A DNA stretch of 64,000 nucleotides from CAYNZV01 sp965217095 (GTDB lineage Bacteria; Latescibacterota; UBA2968; UBA8231), in assembly GCA_965217095.1 (NCBI GenBank), contig OZ244235.1, positions 5,890,001 through 5,954,000 on the forward strand. The letters run 5' to 3'. Below the pieces are notes generated by a model that had not been told where the DNA came from, ran no database searches, and saw only the letters and a program-made list of their open reading frames with translations. A program made the position numbers and the translations under genes. Below, piece after piece: positions 47,457 to 56,306 of this stretch (the first letter of the stretch is position 1; each line of letters opens with the position of its first letter).

Positions 47457-48845
47457 TATTTATAGACCACGTATCCGGTTGCCCTGAGGCCGTCATATCC
47501 GCGAAACGGCTGGCTCCACTCGATCGCGCGAAACAGACGGTGAAAGTCTACGCCGGAGACCTCACCCGGAACGGGCACGGGATGGTATTTCCGGTCCCAG
47601 CGAAGCTCGAATTCGACCGACCAGAAGTCGTCTCCGACATAAGCTGCGGCAGCCCCTTCCGCGTTCCAGGAAAGATCGCGCTCGCGTCTAATGTTGTAGT
47701 CATCCCAGCCATCTCTAACGACTCCGGCGCTATTCACTTTCATCACCGAGATCGTCTTTCTGTCCAGATTGCGATCGAAGAAGAACTCGACTATGTCCTG
47801 ATACCTGTTGCGTTCGGAGTTGTCGCCGTATGGCAAGACGATCAAACTCTCCGGATAGGCGTCGGAGCAATGCATACCCCAATAGAGCGCCTCGTCAGAG
47901 TAACCCATCAGCGCTCGGGTCTGAACCTTGGGTTGAAGCGAGGTGCGGGAATCGCCTGAATGACTGAAAAACGAATCAATGCTGGCGGCACCTTCCCAAA
48001 CCGAATCGTCCAACCGGCCGTCGATCTGCGGTGTTGATACGAACCTGGGTAGGTCGAACAGCAGGCGGCTTTCCCGCAGCAGTTGCATCGCGCGCTCGCG
48101 GTCACCGTATTCGAAGTAGAACGTACCCATATAGTAGTTTGCCTGTTTGCTCGTTGGTGCATAGGCCAATGCCACATTGTAGATCGAGTCGGCGCTTGAG
48201 AGATTCGCCTTGAGGGCTTCCTCGCGGGCATCCTTCGCCCAACGGGCGACGAACTCCTCCACTATGTACAGCGCGGCTTCGCGAAGGTCCCGATCTTCGG
48301 AATCCGCGCCTTCGCGGGCGAGCCGGTGCAAGGTCTCAATCTGCCCGTCAGAGAGGTGGGAAAGCGAGTTACCCAGGGCGTTCAGGACGGGGGTTCGCAC
48401 CGAGGGTGATGTGTCGGAGGCGGCCAGCAGGAATACGTCAAAAAACTCGGATTTCATATGAAGACCCAGTTTATCGGGGATCCGGGCGCGCACTCGGGGG
48501 TCCGCATCATCAAGCAGGTGTTTCTTGAGCGCGGCTTCGATCCGTTCGTCATCCGCGCGCAGCATCATGCTAACCAATCGTCGGCCAGGTCGGGCCGGAC
48601 CTCCTTTCTGTCTTGCGACTCCAACGCGGCGATAATCGGCTCGATGGCTAGATCCCTGGCCAGAACTAGCTCGTGTCTGCCCATTGCTCGCTCGTCCGGT
48701 CCGGCGCCGAGCTTCGCGATACTCTCTTCTATGGATGGTCCACAAGCGGCGAGGCACAAAACCGCGGCTACGCCACAGAGCCTTTTCAGCGCGGACACGG
48801 CTGGAACTCGCGAACCATAGTGGGGATCCAAGGTTGTTCGATCAT
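47456..48845 (-). pseudogene. HEAT/TPR/CBM9-like lipoprotein, array copy 6, frameshifted
   Basis: The ATG at 48845 begins MIEQPWIP, as in copy 4 (MIEHPWIP), but the frame slips once in a C run near 48822. A second one-base deletion lies near 48576-48583, where 'PDLAEVLV' should run into 'SMMLRADDERI'. Lipobox LAAC followed by GPSIEESIAKLGAGPDERA. Subtype A CBM9-like domain (EFFFDRNLDRKTISVMKVNSAG, SGVDFHRLFRAIEW), ending ATGYVVYK. Both lesions are single-base losses in or next to homopolymers, so an assembly error cannot be excluded. An alternative TTG start at 48831 would rescue the signal peptide but not the second slip. Confidence 0.8.
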
Positions 48846-48874
48846 CGTCGTCAGGTTACGTCGTCACGAAAATT

Positions 48875-50236
48875 CTATTGAAAGAGGGCGTACCCGGATG
48901 CATACACGTCGTCGTACCCACGAAACGCTTCACTGTACTCCACCGTGCGGAACAACCGGGTAAGGTCAATGCCCGAGATCTCACCAGGAACGGGCTGGGG
49001 GTGGTATTTCGGGTCCCAACGAAGCTCGAATTCGACCGACCAGAAGTCGTCGCCAACATGGGCCGCTCCGCTCCCGAGTGCGTTCCAGGTGTAATCGGGG
49101 ATGCGGCCAATGCTAAGGTCACGCCAGCTATGTGTCACGGCTCCCACGCTATTTACGGTCATGTAGGAGAGTGTCTTCTTGTCGAGGTTGCGATCGAAGC
49201 GGAAGGTAACTCGGTCGTGGCGCTCGCCACCATATTTGTCTTCGAGTGGTGTGACCATCAGGCTTTCGGGGTGCGCGTCGAAGCAGCGAATGCCCCAATA
49301 CAGAGCCTCGTCCGTGTAACCCAGAAATCCGGTGGATTGAACCCGGGGTTGAAGTGTCGTACGGGTTCTAGGGAAATGGACGTAAAACGAATCTATCCAG
49401 CCGGCACCTTCCCAAACCTCGTCGTCTAACCTACCATCGATCCGTGGAGCCGACGAGAACCGAGGCACGTCGACCAGCAGGCGGGTTTCCCGCAACAGCT
49501 GTAACCCGCGCTCCCGGTCACCGTACTCCAGATAAAACGTACCCATATAGTAGTTCGACTGCTTGCTCGCAGGTGCGTAGGCCAACGCCACATTGTAGAT
49601 CGAGTCGGCTTTTGAGAGATTCGCCTTTAGAGCTTCCTGGCGGGCTTCCTTTGCCCAGCTGGCGATGAATTCCTCCACCAAAAACAAGGCCGCTTCGCGT
49701 GCTTCCCCATCTTCGGCTCCTGCGCTTTTGCGGGCTAGCTCGCGCAACGTCCTAGTCTGCTCGTCGCTCAGCTTTTGGAGCACGTTGCTCATGGCCTGCA
49801 GGATGGGGGTTTGAACCATGGGCGAAGGATCGGATCCCGCTTGCAGGAAAATGTCGAAATATTCGGGGCGCAGGCGAAGCCCCAGCTCGTCGGCAATGCG
49901 ACCACGCACTCTTGGGTCGGAATCGCTAAGGAGATGTTTCTCTAGCACGCCCCAGATCCGCTCGTCTTCCAAGCGCAGCAGCAAATCCACCAACACCTCA
50001 GCCAGGTCCGGACGAATCTCGGGGTTATCTAGCGACTCCAGCGCAGCGACAATTGGTTCGACGGATCCCTCTTTCGCGAGAATGAGCTCGTGCCTTGCCA
50101 TGGCTCGTTCGTCTGGCCCGGCGCCGAGCTTCTCGATGCTGTCCTCGACCGAAGGGCCGCAGCTGCAAAGCGCGATGGCTATCGCAAGGGTCGCACAACA
50201 TCTCACAACGAAGCGTGTCTCCCCCGCATCTATCAA
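48875..50236 (-). CDS. HEAT/TPR/CBM9-like lipoprotein, array copy 7
   Basis: 453 residues. Start TTG 50236 overlaps the TGA of the permease gene (TTGA), so translation is likely coupled. Lipobox LCSC, then GPSVEDSIEKLGAGPDERA. Subtype B CBM9-like domain (DRVTFRFDRNLDKKTLSYMTVNSVG, SGIDLTRLFRTVEY), ending ASGYALFQ. HEAT-like (LEDERIWGVLEKHL ...) and TPR-like (ADSIYNVALAYAPASKQSNYY) parts intact. Confidence 0.88.
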   Translation of the reverse strand: MIDAGETRFVVRCCATLAIAIALCSCGPSVEDSIEKLGAGPDERAMARHELILAKEGSVEPIVAALESLDNPEIRPDLAEVLVDLLLRLEDERIWGVLEKHLLSDSDPRVRGRIADELGLRLRPEYFDIFLQAGSDPSPMVQTPILQAMSNVLQKLSDEQTRTLRELARKSAGAEDGEAREAALFLVEEFIASWAKEARQEALKANLSKADSIYNVALAYAPASKQSNYYMGTFYLEYGDRERGLQLLRETRLLVDVPRFSSAPRIDGRLDDEVWEGAGWIDSFYVHFPRTRTTLQPRVQSTGFLGYTDEALYWGIRCFDAHPESLMVTPLEDKYGGERHDRVTFRFDRNLDKKTLSYMTVNSVGAVTHSWRDLSIGRIPDYTWNALGSGAAHVGDDFWSVEFELRWDPKYHPQPVPGEISGIDLTRLFRTVEYSEAFRGYDDVYASGYALFQ

Positions 50237-51597
50237 GTCACGTCGTAGCGCAGGAAGAAGAGGTAGGACAGCATGAAGAAGAGGACATTGAAAATTACCA
50301 TCAGCAGGATGTCGCCCATAGACGAATTGAGGGTGTCGTCGAGGTGGGCGTCAGCGAAGTTCATCGTCGGCAGCTGCCCGTCCTGGTACCAGTTTTCATC
50401 AAGTCCATCACTGTGGAATTTCTTGTGCCAAGCCTCTCCCCATTCCTTGAACTCCGAGTCGAACCGGTGGAAGGACCTTTTGAAGTTGCTGAAAATTCCG
50501 ATCCCGGTGTTGGCGAGATCACTGCCAAGGTAGGTGAAGCTGGCAGATGGAGAGATGCGCGAAAGCGTCCGCGCCAGCTCGATCTGAGTCCGCATTTTGG
50601 TGTCATAGAATACCTCCAGCGACTGCTGATCTCGTCGCACCTCGTCGCGAACCTTCTCCACCTTGTCCAGGGCGCCTCTCTTCCAGAATATCCCCTCCCG
50701 GACTTCACCCTCTTGCTGGATGGCGATCTTCTCCGCATCGATGACAGCTCGGGGCGGAATCGGCGACACGATGCGCGCCGCAACCGGCGCCAGGTTCGGG
50801 ACAACGAGGACCCAGCAGACCCACACGAACAACGAGACCAAAAGAGCGGTCGATGCTTTGTGAGTGAGGGTCGAGATCATCATTCCAAGCGCGAAGAACA
50901 GAAGGACGTAGAGTAGCGAAACGCCTGCGATCCAAGCGAATCGCACTAGAAACGGCTCGGTGAGCTGAATAACGCCGGTCCAATATATCATGATCAGACC
51001 GCCGAACAGGGCGACGAGGAAAGGGACCGCTAGTGAGACAAATCCACCGATCCATTTGCCGAGGAGCACGAGATCACGAGGAACAGAATTAGACAGGAGC
51101 AACTTGAGCGTACCCCGCTCCTTTTCGCCGCAAATCGCGTCGAAGACGAACAGCAGAGAGAGCAGACTGACGACTATATTGACTATGTAGCTGTAGTCCG
51201 GCGTGGCAAACAGAGCCAGCAAAGGGTTGCTGTAGAACTCGCGGTTGATCGTAAACGAGTCGTTTCTGAACGAAGTGTTTACTTGAACGGGCAACCTATT
51301 CACCAGTCCGTGCACGAAGATGCTCAACGGTTGTGGCGGGACCGAATCGTAGATCCCCTCGCCGTCAATGATATCGTCGTGAAATCTGCGGTTGAAATCC
51401 TCGAGACCTTCAAGTCTGTGGATATGGTCGCGTTGCGCGGATCTGCTGGCTTCGTAGGTTGCGGCATCCCTTCCATATTCACCGCTCAGAACGAAAATGC
51501 TCACCTGTATCAGCACAAAGAACAGCACAAAGGTGACCATGAAGCGCAAGCTGAGCACGTTGGCGACGATCTCTTTCTTAATCAGTGTGAGCAACAT
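50233..51597 (-). CDS. ABC-2 type permease with large extracytoplasmic domain (DUF3526-like), in the lipoprotein operon
   Basis: 454 residues, inner membrane. First TM near 15-37 (LSLRFMVTFVLFFVLIQ), then a ~110-residue soluble segment, a TM cluster beginning YIVNIVVSLLSLLFVFDAI, and the family hallmark CGEKERGTLKLLLSNSVPRDL, which contacts the ATPase. A ~150-residue soluble segment (IDAEKIAIQQEGEV ... DENWYQDGQ) precedes a final TM ending FFLRYDVT. Nearly the same architecture and ending as the permease at 60146-61540. No ATPase gene is next to it; it probably uses the one at 57940. Between lipoprotein copies i (51664) and 7, with its stop overlapping the start of copy 7. Confidence 0.9.
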   Translation of the reverse strand: MLLTLIKKEIVANVLSLRFMVTFVLFFVLIQVSIFVLSGEYGRDAATYEASRSAQRDHIHRLEGLEDFNRRFHDDIIDGEGIYDSVPPQPLSIFVHGLVNRLPVQVNTSFRNDSFTINREFYSNPLLALFATPDYSYIVNIVVSLLSLLFVFDAICGEKERGTLKLLLSNSVPRDLVLLGKWIGGFVSLAVPFLVALFGGLIMIYWTGVIQLTEPFLVRFAWIAGVSLLYVLLFFALGMMISTLTHKASTALLVSLFVWVCWVLVVPNLAPVAARIVSPIPPRAVIDAEKIAIQQEGEVREGIFWKRGALDKVEKVRDEVRRDQQSLEVFYDTKMRTQIELARTLSRISPSASFTYLGSDLANTGIGIFSNFKRSFHRFDSEFKEWGEAWHKKFHSDGLDENWYQDGQLPTMNFADAHLDDTLNSSMGDILLMVIFNVLFFMLSYLFFLRYDVT

Positions 51598-51663
51598 GCC
51601 TGTATCTCCCAGTGCAATAGTGTGGCAATCGTCAGCCCCGGCGGCGGGGCCACGCGAATGACT

Positions 51664-53025
51664 CTATTCGAAAAGCAAATAACCCGGCGCCCTGTTTTCG
51701 TCATAATCGCGAAATGGCTGGCTGTATTCGGCGGCGCGAAACAACCGGTGAATATTCATTCCCGCCAGATCGCCCGGAATGGGTTGGTGAAGCTGCTCCG
51801 CGTCCCAACCGATCCGCAACTCAATCGACCAGAAGTCGTCACCCACAAAGGCAGCGCCGCTGCCGTCGAGATCCCACGAAAGATCGCGCGTGTTGCCTTT
51901 GCTGTAATCGTTTCTTCCGTCCCTGACCGAGCCGTCGGTGTTGATTTTGACGACGGAAAAGGTTGTCTGGTCCCTGTTGCGGTCAAAGAAGAACTCGACC
52001 AGATCCTGGCGCGCGTTGCCGTAACTCGCATCATCGAACGGTTTTACGACCAGGCTTTCGGGATGGGCGTCGTAACAACGAACACCAAGGTAGAGAGCCT
52101 GATCCGAATAACCTACCAGAGCATGACTTGGGACTCGGGCGGGAAGGCTAGTGCGGGAAAATCCATAGCTGTAAAACGTTTCGATCTTGGCTGCCTGGTT
52201 CCAGATCGGGTCGTCCAGTCGACCATCAATCTTCGGGGGTGAAGAGAATCTGGGCACATCCAGGAGGAGGCTGTTCTCGCGTAGTAGCTGGAAGCCCCGT
52301 TCGCGGTCACCGTACTCGTAATAATAGGTGCCCATGTAGTAGTTGGCTTGTTTGCTCGTCGGGGCGTACGCCAGCGCCCGGTTGTAAATCGAGTCGGCCG
52401 CCGACAGGTTCGCTTTCAACGCTTCCTCCCGCGCCTCGTGCGCCAATCGAGCAACAAACTCCTCCACCAGGAAGAGGGCCGCTTCGCGTACGTCCCGGTC
52501 CTCATTCCCAGCGTTTTGGGCGGCCAGGCCACGCAATGTTTGAATCTGCGCTTCACTCAGCTTGTCCAACACGTTGCTCATAGCGTTCATGGCCGGCGCC
52601 CGCACTCTTGGCGAAGGATCGGTGACGGCGCGCATGAAGGCCTCGATATACTCCTCTTTTATGTGCAGCCCCAACCTGTCGGCAATGCGAGCGCGAACCC
52701 CGGGATCGGAATCATCCACCAGATGTTTCTTGAGCGCTGCTGCGATCCGGTCATCTTCGAGCCGCAAGGAGAGGTTGACCATTACCTCGGCGAGGTCGGA
52801 GCGTTGTCCACGATCTTTCTCTGCCAGTGCAGCGATGACCGGATCAATCGCTTCAGCCTTGGCGAGCAACAGCTCGTGTTTGCCCAGGGCGCGTTCATCC
52901 GGGCCACCGCTTAGTTTTTCGATACTGTCTTCGGAGGATGGACTGCAGCCGGCCAGCCACGTCGATGCCAGGAGGACTGTGCTCCAAGCGCGAGCATGGG
53001 TAACCAGTCGTACGGGATCACGCAT
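51664..53025 (-). CDS. HEAT/TPR/CBM9-like lipoprotein, copy i (first gene of the array unit)
   Basis: 453 residues, MRDPVRLVTHARAWS signal and lipobox LAGC, then SPSSEDSIEKLSGGPDERA. HEAT-like, TPR-like (ADSIYNRALAYAPTSKQANYY) and CBM9-like (KIDGRLDDPIWNQAA ... CYDAHPESLVV) parts intact. Subtype A (EFFFDRNRDQTT, GMNIHRLFRAAEY), ending APGYLLFE. It has an acidic insert in the CBM9-like end (DAEQLHQPIPG). The shared 14-bp element is 137 bases upstream, so this is probably the first gene of the leftward transcript. Confidence 0.88.
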   Translation of the reverse strand: MRDPVRLVTHARAWSTVLLASTWLAGCSPSSEDSIEKLSGGPDERALGKHELLLAKAEAIDPVIAALAEKDRGQRSDLAEVMVNLSLRLEDDRIAAALKKHLVDDSDPGVRARIADRLGLHIKEEYIEAFMRAVTDPSPRVRAPAMNAMSNVLDKLSEAQIQTLRGLAAQNAGNEDRDVREAALFLVEEFVARLAHEAREEALKANLSAADSIYNRALAYAPTSKQANYYMGTYYYEYGDRERGFQLLRENSLLLDVPRFSSPPKIDGRLDDPIWNQAAKIETFYSYGFSRTSLPARVPSHALVGYSDQALYLGVRCYDAHPESLVVKPFDDASYGNARQDLVEFFFDRNRDQTTFSVVKINTDGSVRDGRNDYSKGNTRDLSWDLDGSGAAFVGDDFWSIELRIGWDAEQLHQPIPGDLAGMNIHRLFRAAEYSQPFRDYDENRAPGYLLFE

Positions 53026-53161
53026 TTTGCTCTGCGAGAGTTGGGCGGGCGAATTCCAGGAATGAAGAACATTTCAGCCGGTTGGCTGTCTCCGGTTAGT
53101 CGGCTGCGCCGGATTTGCATGCTGTTGCACCAGACCGCCTCCACCAGAGCTATGCCCCGAG

Positions 53162-53175
53162 GTTAACAATGTCAA
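53162..53175 (-). promoter_or_regulatory. Shared 14-bp element upstream of the lipoprotein-array unit
   Basis: TTGACATTGTTAAC on the minus strand, 137 bases before the start of copy i (53025). The identical 14 bases occur at 57833-57846 upstream of the ABC ATPase in the same orientation to transcription. The core TTGAC-ATT-GTTAA is an imperfect dyad. It may be an operator, or contain a -35 TTGACA, but no good -10 stands at 16-18 bases. The surrounding 53026-53247 holds no gene. Confidence 0.45.
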
Positions 53176-53247
53176 CGTTTTTGGCTCGACACCGGAGGCG
53201 AGGCCAGTTCGGTTCTCGACTAGACGCCAGCGGTCAGACGAAGCGGC

Positions 53248-54780
53248 TTACCGACGGCTCACCTTGATGCTAGCGACAGCTACTCCCACGACGAGAGTGA
53301 TGACCGCGCCGATTATTAGCGCGTTGCGAATGACGCTGGCTCGGGCCTCGACTCGAATAGTCAGGTCTTTTTCCGGTGCTTCAATCTTTTCGACGCCAAC
53401 GTAACCGGCGGCCTCTACACGGATCCCATACTCGCCCACTCCCATCTCTTCGGGGGGCACGAATGTTATGTTTACGGGCTCCTTTTCACCCGGTATGATC
53501 CTTGCAATGGTGTCCGGAACCACTTCGTAGGTCCAATCCAGCGGTGCGGTAAGGATCATGTGGGAATCTGCCACCTCAAGGGTCCCGGTGTTGAGCAGGT
53601 CAACGCGTACTGTGACCTCTTCGCCGACCTTGATTTCCTGATACCGGTTGGCGATGATGGTTTCGAGGGCGCCCTTGCCCCGTGGAACGAGCTCGAAGCG
53701 TTCTTTGTTGCCCTTCACCGTATTTATATCCTCGAGCTCCAGCCGTTTCGTTCCGTACTTCTTGTTCAGCTTGCTGATCTGCTGGAATCCTTCCGCGTCG
53801 GTCACGAAAACGTAGAATTCAACCGTCTGATCTACGAAATGGCGGCTCAATTTCTCCGGAATCTGAATCTCCAATTCCAATTGCTGACGGGTAACCTGCT
53901 CGCTGAATTTCACCTGGGTCAAGCTGGCGTTTGTGGCCTTGTCCAGGAAAGCAAAGTCGATTTCACTCGGCAGATTTACTACGGCCAGGCGAAAGGTCTT
54001 TTCGTCTTCCGCCAGTCGTTCCAGAATGATATCGAAGTCCACCTTGGAGTTCAGATCGCCCTCCTGTGAGAACTGGACCGAGTTGATGGTGGGTATGTCC
54101 TGCAGCGACTCCTTGCGCAGAACTATGCGTACGTCCTTGCGCTGGTTGTCGCGAAGCGTGAGAGACAGTTTGACCGATTCGCGGTCCTTCAACAGGCGAA
54201 ACATGAGCTTGCGCCGGGCGCCCAATTTCAAAGAAGGAACCAGCACCTCGTAAGGCTCGCCAATGATCAAGTTGTCCCTCTGGCGCAAGGAGACCTGTAC
54301 GTTCTGGATCTCCAGCAGGTCGCGCACCTGATCGAGGCTCTTGTCCGGATTGAGGGAGGCTGCCTGATTGAGGTTGGAAGCGTTTTCGAGGGTGATCTCT
54401 ACCTTTCGGTATCCTTCGGGCGTTTTGTACTTCTTGGCTTCTATTATCGAAATGTGGGTGGCGTCGCGCAGGAAGGAGAGGCGTCTGGACTCCAGGTCGA
54501 TGACGGCATGGTCGTATTTCAGCCTGGCCTGCTGCGATTTGCGTCGCGCTTCGTTCAAGCCGTCCAGCGTGCCGATCTTCTGGTTAAAGAGATCCTGGAT
54601 CTCTTCGTAGTCGCTCAACTTGATCTCCATGTCGAGCCTGGCGTTGTCCACCTTCCACTGGGCTTTGCGCAGCTGAATGTCGTACAGGCGCTGCTCCTTG
54701 GTCCGCAGATCCTTGGCGCCGGCATCGAAAACCGCGAGCAGGAGAACTGCCGACATGAGGACTCTACGAAGCGCTGGCAT
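53248..54780 (-). CDS. NEW3-like domain membrane protein with N-terminal coiled coil
   Basis: 510 residues. Signal peptide (MPALRRVLMSAVLLLAVFDAGA), a helical coiled-coil zone about 30-105 (QLRKAQWKVDNARLDMEIKL ... QARLKYDHAVIDLESRRL), and a beta-rich middle with repeated LERLAEDE-type strands. A NEW3/NPCBM-associated-like Ig domain follows at ~395-480 (RFELVPRGKGALETIIANRYQE...). One C-terminal TM helix is at ~487-505, ending SIKVSRR. The topology suggests a periplasmic protein anchored at its C-terminus. It starts two bases after the stop of its paralogue upstream. No HlyD-type adaptor is seen in this locus, so these may replace it (inference). Confidence 0.78.
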   Translation of the reverse strand: MPALRRVLMSAVLLLAVFDAGAKDLRTKEQRLYDIQLRKAQWKVDNARLDMEIKLSDYEEIQDLFNQKIGTLDGLNEARRKSQQARLKYDHAVIDLESRRLSFLRDATHISIIEAKKYKTPEGYRKVEITLENASNLNQAASLNPDKSLDQVRDLLEIQNVQVSLRQRDNLIIGEPYEVLVPSLKLGARRKLMFRLLKDRESVKLSLTLRDNQRKDVRIVLRKESLQDIPTINSVQFSQEGDLNSKVDFDIILERLAEDEKTFRLAVVNLPSEIDFAFLDKATNASLTQVKFSEQVTRQQLELEIQIPEKLSRHFVDQTVEFYVFVTDAEGFQQISKLNKKYGTKRLELEDINTVKGNKERFELVPRGKGALETIIANRYQEIKVGEEVTVRVDLLNTGTLEVADSHMILTAPLDWTYEVVPDTIARIIPGEKEPVNITFVPPEEMGVGEYGIRVEAAGYVGVEKIEAPEKDLTIRVEARASVIRNALIIGAVITLVVGVAVASIKVSRR

Positions 54781-54782
54781 GA

Positions 54783-56306
54783 TTACTTGCGACTGATCTT
54801 GACGCTGGCCACACCTATACCCACAACCATCAACACGAGAACCCCGATGAGAATGGCATTTCCGGTAATGTTTGAGCGGGCACCGATGCGGACGGTGATG
54901 TTCTTTTCCAGAGATTCGATGTTTTCCGTACCAACTTGTCCCTGGGCTTCGACCCCCACTTCGTAGTCTCCTACAGCGATGTTCTCGGGCGGGCGGGACC
55001 AGATCGAGATGGGACCGCTCTCCCCGGGCTCAAGCAGCTTGAGGAGCTTCGGCTCAACGCTGCTTTCCCATTCATACGGTAAGTCGAGCTCGGCGCGGAT
55101 ATTCTGCACCGCCACCGTGCCGCGGTTGAGGAATTCGACGCGAAACTGCAGCTCCTGCCCGACTTCGGTCTCCAGGTACCGATTGGAGATCAGCACCTCC
55201 AGTTTGCCGATACCCTTGGGAATCAGCTCGAGACGAACGTAGTTGGCTTTGAGTAACTTCACGTCTTCTTCCTGGACCTCGTTTTCGCCGTAGCGAGCGC
55301 GGAGCTCATTGATTTTGGCATACTCGCTGACGTTCGTAACCAGAGCGAAAAAGGTGCGTGTTACCTCGACCAGTTTCCGATCCAGCTTCTCCGGGATATC
55401 CATTTCCAACGATAGTTTCACCTCCGAGGTATTTTCGTCGAATTTTATCTGATTGACTTTCGCTCCCTGATTTACGAAGGCGTAGTCGATCCGCTGTGGC
55501 AGCCCAATCACGGCGAGGGCGAAGTCACGTTCCTCCTCCGCCAGGCGCTGGAGCGTTAGACCGAACCTCACTGTTTGATTGAGCTCGCCTTCCTGAGAGA
55601 ACTGCGCCGAGTTGATGCTGGGAAGATCCTGCTGGCTTCCCTTCTTGAGGATCACCGGCTTCTCGTCTTTGATATCCAGATACTTCAGGTTGACGTAGAC
55701 CGCCTCTTGGTCCCGAAGCAGGCGGTAGGTGATCTTGCGTTGCTCCCCCACCTCCAGCGACGGGATGCGGATCTCGTATGGCTCACCCACGATCGGACCA
55801 TAACTAATCGAAGCAAAGATGTGCTCTACCTTAAGGAGAGTGCGCAACTCCTCCTCCGTCAGAGCCGCGTCCACGAGCAATGCATCGCGAATGTCGGAAG
55901 CGTTCTCAAGAACGACGTCAACCATGAACTTGCCGTCTTCGGTCTTGTACTTACGTGCCTCCGAAACGATGATGTGCGTCGCTGTTCTCAACAGTTCCAG
56001 CTTGGCCTCCTCGAGTTCAATCTCCGCCCACTCGTAATCGAGGCGGGCCTGCTCGAAACGATTGCGCGTTTGTTTGAGCTTCTGCAAAGCGACGAAGCCG
56101 CCGTCGAAGAGCTCTCTCGTCGTCTGCAGCTCTTCTCGGTGGGTCTGCAAGCTTGTACGTCGTTCTTCCAATGACAAAATCCGCTCTCGTAGTTTCAGCT
56201 TGTTCAGTTGCTGTTCCTTGGTCAGGCTCTGCTCGCCGAAGGCCGCAGCAGCAGGCACTAATAGCAACAGAAGAAGGATCCACTGGGAGATCTTGCGCTG
56301 CATCAT
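54783..56306 (-). CDS. NEW3-like domain membrane protein with N-terminal coiled coil (paralogue)
   Basis: 507 residues and the same plan as the next gene: signal (MMQRKISQWILLLLLLVPAAAAFG), coiled coil (KLKLRERILSLEERRTSLQTH...), and beta-rich domains with LQRLAEEERDFALAVIGLP matching LERLAEDEKTFRLAVVNLP. A NEW3-like domain (RLELIPKGIGKLEVLISNRY...) and a terminal TM ending SVKISRK follow. It overlaps the TolC gene's stop by four bases (ATGA). The pair shows a duplication within the unit. Confidence 0.78.
   Translation of the reverse strand: MMQRKISQWILLLLLLVPAAAAFGEQSLTKEQQLNKLKLRERILSLEERRTSLQTHREELQTTRELFDGGFVALQKLKQTRNRFEQARLDYEWAEIELEEAKLELLRTATHIIVSEARKYKTEDGKFMVDVVLENASDIRDALLVDAALTEEELRTLLKVEHIFASISYGPIVGEPYEIRIPSLEVGEQRKITYRLLRDQEAVYVNLKYLDIKDEKPVILKKGSQQDLPSINSAQFSQEGELNQTVRFGLTLQRLAEEERDFALAVIGLPQRIDYAFVNQGAKVNQIKFDENTSEVKLSLEMDIPEKLDRKLVEVTRTFFALVTNVSEYAKINELRARYGENEVQEEDVKLLKANYVRLELIPKGIGKLEVLISNRYLETEVGQELQFRVEFLNRGTVAVQNIRAELDLPYEWESSVEPKLLKLLEPGESGPISIWSRPPENIAVGDYEVGVEAQGQVGTENIESLEKNITVRIGARSNITGNAILIGVLVLMVVGIGVASVKISRK

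Larger units (their letters stand above)
40409..50236 (-). repeat. Tandem array of seven HEAT/TPR/CBM9-like lipoprotein genes (~1.4 kb repeat)
   Basis: Seven head-to-tail paralogues, start-to-start distance about 1.36-1.44 kb: 40409, 41817, 43253, 44661, 46069, 47456 and 48875 (left ends). All open with the lipobox and C-x-P-S-[IV]-[ED]-[DE]-S-I-[DEA]-K or D-D-S-I-N-D. All close with a CBM9-like domain ending [GS]-Y-[LVAM]-[VL]-[YF]-[QK]. The members alternate between two CBM9 subtypes (see findings). Two members are broken. An eighth related gene, separated by a permease, lies at 51664-53025. Confidence 0.92.

Noticed and set aside
40409..50236. The 1.4 kb array as a CRISPR-like or satellite repeat
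   Set aside because: Each unit is a full gene with preserved protein motifs; the periodicity comes from gene duplication.
53070..53105. A stem of CAGCC/GGCTG in the leader of copy i as a riboswitch
   Set aside because: Only five paired bases and no known riboswitch signature.
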